DNA of 27,910 nucleotides from a virus. The notes beneath the pieces were generated by a model that had not been told where the DNA came from, did no database searches, and was given only the letters and a program-made list of their open reading frames with translations. This document shows positions 23,638-27,910 of the stretch, one piece after another (position 1 is the first letter of the stretch; each line of letters begins with the position of its first letter). The DNA lies in IMG/VR virus record IMGVR_UViG_3300043464_000655, positions 1 to 27,910 of that record; one strand, given 5' to 3'. Made by a program: the position numbers and the translations under genes.

Positions 23638-24003
23638 ATGCTCGAACTGCTAATAACAGTAACAGCACCTGTGCAAGAACCAACTGATAATAGGACAGAA
23701 ATGGCTCATTATCGGGAGTACGCACGATCACATCTATCAGCTAAACAATGGAAGTGTTTAGATGAGTTATGGGATCGTGAGTCATCGTGGAGAACTAACA
23801 AAAAGGCTTGGCGTGCGAGGAATAAATCGTCAGGAGCATATGGGATACCACAAGCATTACCAGCTAGAAAGATGTACACAGCTGGACTGGATGCGATGAC
23901 AAACCCTATCACTCAGATTAACTGGGGACTTGATTACATAAAGTCGAGATATAAGACACCATGTAATGCCCTAGCGCATCATGATAGGAAGAACTGGTAC
24001 TAA
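23638..24003 (+). CDS. Transglycosylase-like protein (lysozyme superfamily)
   Basis: This 121-aa protein resembles the aggregation-promoting-factor/SLT-type lysozyme-fold domains of actinobacteria and their phages. The catalytic Glu is in LWDRESSWR (about 44-52). Then come SSGAYGIPQALPARKM (about 64-79), TNPITQINWGLDYIKSRY, and the terminal ALAHHDRKNWY. The whole-domain order is complete, so it should cut the glycan backbone of peptidoglycan, complementing the M23 peptidase 1.2 kb upstream. The start is ATG 23638, four nt after AAAGGAG (23627-23633). The first 20 residues are slightly apolar, but no clear signal peptide is seen. The position among DNA-metabolism genes is unusual for a lysis gene. 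It may act in entry or release. Confidence 0.85.
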   Translation: MLELLITVTAPVQEPTDNRTEMAHYREYARSHLSAKQWKCLDELWDRESSWRTNKKAWRARNKSSGAYGIPQALPARKMYTAGLDAMTNPITQINWGLDYIKSRYKTPCNALAHHDRKNWY

Positions 24004-24005
24004 TC

Positions 24006-24482
24006 GTGAAAATCTGCCCTAGATGTGGTATAGATAAACCTGCGCACGATTACGCTCGAGATTCATCTCGACCTGATGGGAAACAGCGCCTATGTCGGAT
24101 ATGTGATAGTCACAAAGCGCGTGCATATTACGCAGCGAATAAAGAACACAAAGCCACCTATAACCGTATTCATAAAGGGTACAAAAAGTATCAAAGATTA
24201 AGACAGAAATATAACTTAACTGATGTGCAGTTCGATGAGATGCTAGTAGCACAAGACGGTAATTGTGCTATATGTGGGCATAAAGATAATCGTGGACTAT
24301 CTGTCGATCATGATCATACCTGTTGTCCAGGTCGTAATTCGTGTGGTAAATGTGTGAGAGGTCTGCTGTGTAGTCGGTGCAATATGGGTCTAGGTAATCT
24401 AGGTGATGACATAAACATATTACTAAAATCTGTAGATTATCTGATGTCACATAATGAAAAGCAAAAGAATGCGATACGATAA
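24006..24482 (+). CDS. Recombination endonuclease VII-like protein
   Basis: This 158-aa nuclease begins with GTG 24006. The N-terminus has CPRCGIDKPAHDYARDSSRP with a second pair CRICDSH, a small zinc finger. The C-terminal core holds the endonuclease VII (T4 gp49) signature: CAICGHKDNRGLSVDHDHTC, where the DHDH is the catalytic/metal part, then CVRGLLCSRCNMGLGNLGDD. Family members resolve Holliday junctions and branched DNA before packaging, and some act as homing HNH nucleases. Given the candidate annealing protein upstream, a role in recombination or in trimming packaging substrates is plausible. Confidence 0.88.
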   Translation: MKICPRCGIDKPAHDYARDSSRPDGKQRLCRICDSHKARAYYAANKEHKATYNRIHKGYKKYQRLRQKYNLTDVQFDEMLVAQDGNCAICGHKDNRGLSVDHDHTCCPGRNSCGKCVRGLLCSRCNMGLGNLGDDINILLKSVDYLMSHNEKQKNAIR

Positions 24483-24486
24483 TCAT

Positions 24487-24738
24487 ATGGGTCTATTAGA
24501 TGATTTAGACAAAGTAAAAAATACTAAAACTTATCGCAATAAGATATGCGCTGTAGAAAGATTACTAGCAAAATTACAACCAGCTGAGGCTGTAAAAGTG
24601 GCAAAAGCCATAGATGACCCTGAGTACCAGATATCGCTACTTTTTAAAGTGTTTAAAGATCATGGGTACGAGATCACAGCATCATCGCTTTATCGTCATC
24701 GCAGACGACTGACGCATGGTGGCTGTATATGTCCTTAA
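24487..24738 (+). CDS. Small helix-turn-helix DNA-binding protein
   Basis: This 83-aa protein is chosen from ATG 24487, which avoids overlap with the nuclease gene; ATG 24454 is an alternative. It is all helical: YRNKICAVERLLAKLQPAEA, VKVAKAIDDPEYQISLLFKV, then the recognition-type HGYEITASSLYRHRRRL. A helix-turn-helix ending in a basic HRRR stretch and a C-terminal HGGCICP tail is typical of a small protein that precedes the metallophosphoesterase-like gene in several actinophages. The two genes overlap by 10 nt here, so they probably act together. I do not know a tested function. Confidence 0.62.
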   Translation: MGLLDDLDKVKNTKTYRNKICAVERLLAKLQPAEAVKVAKAIDDPEYQISLLFKVFKDHGYEITASSLYRHRRRLTHGGCICP

Positions 24739-25508
24739 TAGATGACATAGAGAACGCATCAACTGAGGACTTAAAAGATAAACAAAAGCCCTGGGCTGAA
24801 ATCGGTCTTGATGGTGGACAGATATACACAGGCGTTCTTGACACACCTATCGCAGATGACTGGTCACCCATTCTAAGAGGATTCGGTCTAGACCCAGATG
24901 TGTTTGAGGTCGTAGGCGATCAGGTCAAAATGTCTAAGTGGCAACAGTCTAAAAGAACTGAATCTGGTGATCGTGACATCGTATGGTTGTACGCATACAA
25001 GGCAATATTTAGACGTAAATTAGCGTCAGCTGTAAGTCAGATAGATATAGATGAGATTAGAAAATCTATTCGAGCATGGAAACCCACACGTAAAGTCAAG
25101 GATTCAAAAGAGCCACCTAGTACCTTTGTGGTGCTGTGGGCTGACTGGCAGTTGTATAAATCAGCTAGTGGTGGAGTTAAGGCTACGACTGAGCGTGTAC
25201 TGAAATCGTTTGATGCGACTGTGAATCGTGTTAATGATTTAAGAAAATTAGGCAGAAATATTGAGAGCATAGCCATAGTTAATATGGGTGATCCTATAGA
25301 GGCATGTGATGGTCATTACGCATCTCAGCTGTTCAGTGTTCAGGGTGGTCTGCGTGATCAGTTACGATTAGCACTGGATTTGTGGACTAGAGGTGTGAGT
25401 GTGATAGCACCATTAGCTGAGCATGTGAGTTTCATATCGTGTATCAGTAATCATGGTGAGTGGCAGAGAAAAGGTAACAAATCAGCTACGACTGATAGTT
25501 CTAGCTGA
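24729..25508 (+). CDS. Metallophosphoesterase-like protein, N-terminal part
   Basis: These 259 residues carry the first half of a calcineurin-like phosphoesterase/nuclease. WADWQLYKS (about 137-145) is the first metal motif in the D-x-Q form seen in phage relatives, VNMGDPIEACDGHY is the GDxxE motif, and ISNHGEW is the GNHE-like motif. The frame stops at TGA 25506-25508, just after SATTDSSS, which is before the remaining metal-binding motifs. Those are found at once in the +1 frame (25453-25917). On its own this part cannot form a complete active site. Either a +1 frameshift, a real gene split or a sequence/assembly indel near 25,498-25,508 is needed. It overlaps the small HTH gene by 10 nt. 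Confidence 0.75.
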   Translation: MSLIDDIENASTEDLKDKQKPWAEIGLDGGQIYTGVLDTPIADDWSPILRGFGLDPDVFEVVGDQVKMSKWQQSKRTESGDRDIVWLYAYKAIFRRKLASAVSQIDIDEIRKSIRAWKPTRKVKDSKEPPSTFVVLWADWQLYKSASGGVKATTERVLKSFDATVNRVNDLRKLGRNIESIAIVNMGDPIEACDGHYASQLFSVQGGLRDQLRLALDLWTRGVSVIAPLAEHVSFISCISNHGEWQRKGNKSATTDSSS

Positions 25509-25917
25509 TGCACTGCAGCGTGTTGTCGGTGATTCTGGTCTAGTTAATGATTGGTATATCCCTCATGATGAGATGGTTATGCAGGCTGAGTTATCTGGTG
25601 TGCAGTGCGCTTTCACGCATGGTCATAAAATGCAGGGCAAAGAATTAGAGTGGTTACGTGGTCAGTCACTGAAACAGCTAAAAGTTAGTGGGATGGAACC
25701 TGAGATATGGTACACAGCTCACCGTCATCATTTGAAGATGACAGATTATGGTGGCATCACAGCATTCCAGTGTCCATCTATGGATACTGATGGATCTCCT
25801 AGTGGTGGCAGTAAATGGTATTCCGACTCACAGGCTGTCTGGTCTAGTCCTGGTGTGCTCACTATGCTGGTGGGGCATCATGATGATAAGAAGTGGAGCG
25901 ATTTAGCAGTCTTATGA
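25453..25917 (+). CDS. Metallophosphoesterase-like protein, C-terminal part (+1 frame)
   Basis: This 154-aa frame holds the missing half of the phosphoesterase: ADALQRVVGDSG, then AFTHGHKMQGKELEW (a GH metal-ligand motif) and WYTAHRHHLKM (the GHxH-like last motif), then GGSKWYSDSQAVWSS. It lies +1 relative to the upstream frame. Joining across the TGA by skipping one base gives DSSSDALQRVV, with no residues missing by eye. The listed start (ATG 25453) lacks a good ribosome-binding site, which argues for a fused product or a broken gene rather than independent translation. The stop overlaps the MazG-like ATG (ATGA). The combined protein of about 395 aa would be of usual size. Confidence 0.72.
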   Translation: MVSGREKVTNQLRLIVLADALQRVVGDSGLVNDWYIPHDEMVMQAELSGVQCAFTHGHKMQGKELEWLRGQSLKQLKVSGMEPEIWYTAHRHHLKMTDYGGITAFQCPSMDTDGSPSGGSKWYSDSQAVWSSPGVLTMLVGHHDDKKWSDLAVL

Positions 25918-26150
25918 CCAGTGAACAATTAGCAAAAGCCATTACGCACATGCTGAAATCGTTAGAGTCACGCATCATGGGTGTTGGAGCTGAGCAGTAC
26001 GACTCAGGTAATAGGCAGGCATTAGAGGACAAATCTGTGGATAGGGTGCTGGATGAGGCTCTGGAAGAAATAGATGATTTACTGGTATATCTGACCTGGG
26101 TTAGAATACGTGTGCAGCGTGTACGTGCAAATCTTAAAGATCTCACCTAG
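25914..26150 (+). CDS. MazG-like nucleotide pyrophosphohydrolase candidate
   Basis: This 78-aa helical protein starts at ATG 25914, overlapping the previous stop. SVDRVLDEALEEIDDLLVYL (about 43-62) fits the E-x2-E/E-x3-D helix pattern of the MazG/phosphoribosyl-ATP pyrophosphohydrolase superfamily, in which acidic residues hold Mg2+. The N-terminal MGVGAEQYDSGNRQALEDKS matches the usual Y-x-S/D loop before it. It is shorter than most MazG proteins, and not every ligand can be identified. It could adjust nucleotide pools during phage DNA synthesis. The stop lies inside an inverted repeat at 26141-26170. Confidence 0.6.
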   Translation: MTSEQLAKAITHMLKSLESRIMGVGAEQYDSGNRQALEDKSVDRVLDEALEEIDDLLVYLTWVRIRVQRVRANLKDLT

Positions 26151-26170
26151 CACCCTCTAGGTGGATGAGA
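26141..26170 (+). other. Inverted repeat at the end of the MazG-like gene
   Basis: TCTCACCTAG (26141-26150) pairs with CTAGGTG (26157-26163) and, across a GA bulge, with TGAGA (26166-26170). The stop codon of the MazG-like gene is inside the stem. No T-tract follows, so an mRNA-protecting structure is more likely than a terminator. Confidence 0.5.
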
Positions 26171-26197
26171 CTCATACTCTGGCGAGGTGAGTCGGTC

Positions 26198-26227
26198 TGG
26201 GCTGTGTCACCCTTTCTACACAGCCCA
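26198..26227 (+). terminator. Strong hairpin, probable terminator
   Basis: TGGGCTGTGT (26198-26207) and ACACAGCCCA (26218-26227) form a perfect 10-bp stem with a 10-nt loop. The following TACTTA is only weakly T-rich. It lies in the longest gap of the window (26151-26299) between two transcription units. It is probably a terminator for the DNA-metabolism operon, ahead of a new promoter region. Confidence 0.6.
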
Positions 26228-26244
26228 TACTTAATCAGCGTGGC

Positions 26245-26277
26245 GTGTCATACACATAAACTATCTATGTCATACAC
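26245..26277 (+). promoter_or_regulatory. Direct-repeat operator candidate before the RHH gene
   Basis: TGTCATACAC occurs at 26246-26255 and again at 26268-26277, 22 bp apart, or about two helical turns. The first copy is a perfect small palindrome, GTGTCATACAC (26245-26255); the second differs by one base (ATGTCATACAC). Such phased repeats are typical operators of ribbon-helix-helix repressors, and a gene of that family begins 22 bp downstream. A -10-like TATATC lies at 26279-26284, partly after the repeats, so binding would block it. Confidence 0.5.
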
Positions 26278-26299
26278 TTATATCTGATGAGAGGAATAA

Positions 26300-26443
26300 A
26301 TGGCTGAAAAGACAAACATGATCGCGTTGCGACTTAACGATGAGCAAATGCAAACAGTCCAGCAGTGGGCTAAACAGCATAACTCAACCGTTTCTGAAGT
26401 TATTCGCTTAGCGATACAGATGATGACTGGAGCAAAAACATGA
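26300..26443 (+). CDS. Ribbon-helix-helix transcription regulator
   Basis: This 47-aa protein has the CopG/Arc fold. MIALRLNDEQMQTVQQWAKQ (7-26) begins with the DNA-contacting strand (IALRL), and the two helices end with STVSEVIRLAIQMM, the family's S-x-V-I-R-x-A second helix. GAGG lies five nt before ATG. It would act as a dimer, probably on the phased repeats just upstream, and autoregulate this operon. Its stop overlaps the next ATG (ATGA). Confidence 0.82.
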   Translation: MAEKTNMIALRLNDEQMQTVQQWAKQHNSTVSEVIRLAIQMMTGAKT

Positions 26444-26736
26444 AAAATAATCAGGCTGGAGCGTTATTAGCGAGATATACATTTCTGCGTGAGCACCCAT
26501 CTCTACAGCACTGCGACTTTGAATTAGGGAAAGTGGACTGGGCGTATATAGATGCGCAGGAGTGGAATCAAACTCAGCTGATACTGATAGAAATCTTGAG
26601 ATTTCTCATGACTAATACTGGGAATGTGCAGGTAGAGGATATTAACTATCTGTCTGATGTGGAACGTCATGCTGTAGTGATGGCATTAAGTGAGAAATAC
26701 TCCACAACAGAATTAGAGGAGAATCTCGCTAGATAA
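26440..26736 (+). CDS. Hypothetical helical protein
   Basis: This 98-aa protein is coupled to the ribbon-helix-helix gene by ATGA. It is rich in helices: ALLARYTFLREHPSL, then SQ-free WNQTQLILIEILRFLM, and DVERHAVVMALSEKYST at the end. It has no visible metal-binding or catalytic motif, no signal peptide and no membrane helix. It could be a partner of the regulator. I do not recognise it. Confidence 0.6.
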   Translation: MKNNQAGALLARYTFLREHPSLQHCDFELGKVDWAYIDAQEWNQTQLILIEILRFLMTNTGNVQVEDINYLSDVERHAVVMALSEKYSTTELEENLAR

Positions 26737-26762
26737 TTATTATCTCTAGAAAGGGGATAAAG

Positions 26763-27059
26763 ATGAGAGAAGCGATAGATAGAGATGTGGTGCTGACTAA
26801 TTATCAGCAGACATCGTTAGACTCTGCGCATAAGTTATTACCTAAGTCAGGTAGTAAGCGTAGAAAGATTTATGACCTGATACAGGAATCTGGTGTATTA
26901 GGTTTATGTGATCATGAAATCGAGGAGATTACAGGCTGGAAGCATCAGACTGCATCTAGTAGTCGATGTGGTCTAGTTAAAGATGGTTGGGTGACCGACT
27001 CTGGAATGAAGCGACTAACTAATGATGGGAATAAGGCGATAGTTTGGATAGCAATCTAA
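26763..27059 (+). CDS. Small winged-helix DNA-binding protein
   Basis: This 98-aa protein is preceded by AAAGGGG (26750-26756), six nt before ATG. The C-terminal two thirds are a winged-helix pattern: SGSKRRKIYDLIQESG, LCDHEIEEITGWKHQTAS with a recognition-helix SSRCGLVKDGW, and the wing VTDSGMKRLTNDGNKAIVWI. Phage proteins of this type near a methyltransferase gene often regulate it or bind its target. Its last 16 nt overlap the methyltransferase gene. Regulation of the methyltransferase is inference from position. Confidence 0.68.
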   Translation: MREAIDRDVVLTNYQQTSLDSAHKLLPKSGSKRRKIYDLIQESGVLGLCDHEIEEITGWKHQTASSSRCGLVKDGWVTDSGMKRLTNDGNKAIVWIAI

Positions 27060-27910
27060 CTGCAGTGAGTTTATTTGCAGGTATCGGTGGCTTCGACTTA
27101 GCACTCAGTAATGCAGGTGTAAGAGTATGTGCATCTGTTGAGATAGATAACAAATGCAGAGATGTGCTAGCACGGCATTTCCCTGAAACAAAACTATTTA
27201 GCGACATTAAGGATGTAACAGGTGAGCAACTCAGAGCAGCAGGATTTATTCCCGAACGAGGAATCATTACAGCTGGATTCCCATGCCAAGACCTCAGCGT
27301 TGCAGGACTGCGTAAGGGTTTGGCTGGAAGCAGATCTGGACTTTTCTGGGAAATCATACGACTGGTCGATGAAACACAGCCGAGATATCTCATCATTGAG
27401 AATGTCGCTGGACTCCTGTCATCGCAGTCAGGAAGAGATCTGGGCATCGTCATCGAAGCGTTGGTTGAACGCAGGTATGGCATCGCCTGGCGTGTGCTGG
27501 ACTCTCAGTACTTCGGAGTACCACAGCGCCGCAGACGTGTCTTTATTGTCGCAAGTCTTGGAGACCACAGAAGTCCAGTCCAAATATTATTTGAGCCAGA
27601 AAGCCGCACAGGGCATCTTGAACCGAGCACAAAGGAGAAACAAAAAACTACCCGAGTATCTGTACAAAGCACTGATGTCCATACTTTCACAAAATCCAGA
27701 CGAGCATCCTCAGACACCGATTACGAGACCTGGGTCGAGTCAGACATAACACCAACACTAAATCAGTTCGATATAGCTGACACCAGGACTACCACGATAA
27801 TTACAGAACCACAGCTATTTGACGCAACTCGTAATGCTGATGTCAGATTTTATAATCAGTCACCTACCATGAAAGCGCGTTGGGGTACTGGTGGTAATAA
27901 TGTGCCAATG
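27044..27910 (+). CDS. C5-cytosine DNA methyltransferase (3' truncated by window end)
   Basis: The window holds 289 codons of a Dcm-type enzyme that methylates cytosine at C5. Motif I is FAGIGG (11-16), motif IV is GFPCQ with catalytic C81, motif VI is ENV (119-121) and motif VIII is QRRRR (161-165). After VFIVASLGD comes ILFEPESRTGHLEPS and a long specificity region with DITPTLNQFD and TMKARWGTGGNNVP. The last motifs (IX, X) must lie beyond the edge. I take TTG 27044 as start: it gives MDSNLTAVSLFAGIGG, has AAGG seven nt upstream, and an in-frame stop lies 12 nt earlier. GTG 27065 would cut into the first strand. It would modify phage DNA against host restriction. A long +1 frame lies inside it (27222-27749). 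Confidence 0.92.
   Translation, partial: MDSNLTAVSLFAGIGGFDLALSNAGVRVCASVEIDNKCRDVLARHFPETKLFSDIKDVTGEQLRAAGFIPERGIITAGFPCQDLSVAGLRKGLAGSRSGLFWEIIRLVDETQPRYLIIENVAGLLSSQSGRDLGIVIEALVERRYGIAWRVLDSQYFGVPQRRRRVFIVASLGDHRSPVQILFEPESRTGHLEPSTKEKQKTTRVSVQSTDVHTFTKSRRASSDTDYETWVESDITPTLNQFDIADTRTTTIITEPQLFDATRNADVRFYNQSPTMKARWGTGGNNVPM
27222..27749 (+). CDS. Overlapping +1-frame ORF inside the methyltransferase gene
   Basis: A 175-codon frame with GTG 27222 lies wholly inside the methyltransferase gene in the +1 frame. Its second half reads WLNAGMASPGVCWTLSTSEY, then SLLSQVLETTEVQSKYYLSQ and KAAQGILNRAQRRNKKLPEY. From memory, similar strings (SLSxVLE, then YYLSxKAxxGILRRAxRRGKxLP) occur as annotated phage proteins, some without a methyltransferase call. 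I cannot search to confirm this. The same DNA in the methyltransferase frame gives ILFEPESRTGHLEPSTKEK. No good ribosome-binding site precedes GTG 27222, so the start is doubtful; later in-frame ATGs at 27369 and 27402 are alternatives. It may be overprinted coding or only a long shadow. Confidence 0.4.
   Translation: MSNSEQQDLFPNEESLQLDSHAKTSALQDCVRVWLEADLDFSGKSYDWSMKHSRDISSLRMSLDSCHRSQEEIWASSSKRWLNAGMASPGVCWTLSTSEYHSAADVSLLSQVLETTEVQSKYYLSQKAAQGILNRAQRRNKKLPEYLYKALMSILSQNPDEHPQTPITRPGSSQT

Noticed and set aside
27019-27483. A 154-codon open frame on the minus strand across the methyltransferase start
   Set aside because: It lies opposite well-supported genes, has low-complexity Ser/Leu/Pro composition typical of an antisense shadow, and no ribosome-binding site is evident.
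1-27910. CRISPR arrays, insertion sequences, integrase and attachment sites
   Set aside because: No regular repeat-spacer array, transposase motif, recombinase motif or paired attachment-like repeats were seen on reading the window.

Overview
The window is one contiguous stretch of a tailed-phage (siphovirus) genome. Every confident gene lies on the + strand, and genes are packed with ATGA or TAATG overlaps. The structural genes are of HK97 type: P27-family small terminase, large terminase, HK97-like portal, S78 prohead protease, HK97-fold capsid, gp6-like connector, tail tube, tape measure and minor tail proteins. The host is most likely a moderate- to low-GC actinobacterium. That inference rests on the resemblance of the portal/protease/capsid block, the 'DNRDGRFDP' minor tail protein, the aggregation-promoting-factor-like transglycosylase and the metallophosphoesterase/helix-turn-helix pair to actinophage genes. 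A freshwater planktonic actinobacterium would fit the base composition, but this cannot be proved from sequence alone. No integrase, repressor cassette, tRNA, CRISPR array or insertion sequence is visible. The window begins inside one gene and ends inside another.

Layout. (1) 1-1360: a ParB-like nuclease-domain protein and a Mom-like DNA-modification enzyme. (2) 1450-8461: packaging and head genes, including a multidomain protease, ending in a strong pair of hairpins after the capsid gene. (3) 8567-12362: an insert of four predicted glycosyltransferases and one SAM methyltransferase between the capsid and connector genes, probably for glycosylation of virion or host surface components. (4) 12397-21865: head-tail connector, tail terminator candidate, tail tube, tail assembly chaperone with a canonical -1 frameshift signal, tape measure and three receptor-side tail proteins. 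(5) 21877-22760: lysis, with a membrane protein or holin, an M23 endopeptidase and a second membrane/coiled-coil protein. (6) 22814-26150: DNA-metabolism and accessory genes: candidate annealing protein, transglycosylase, endonuclease VII, small HTH protein, a metallophosphoesterase interrupted by a frameshift, and a MazG-like protein. (7) 26198-27910: a terminator, a repeat-containing control region, a ribbon-helix-helix regulator, two small proteins and a truncated C5-cytosine methyltransferase. A 175-codon +1 reading frame is embedded in the methyltransferase gene.

How they work together. The Mom-like enzyme and the cytosine methyltransferase would both alter phage DNA, plausibly against host restriction. 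TerS/TerL package DNA through the portal into a capsid matured by the S78 protease. The frameshifted chaperone and tape measure build the tail, and the M23 peptidase, the transglycosylase and membrane proteins release progeny. Codon choice shifts sharply inside the tape-measure gene (about 15.55 kb) and again inside the endolysin gene (about 22.3 kb), so the intervening tail-tip/lysis block looks like a recombinational import.
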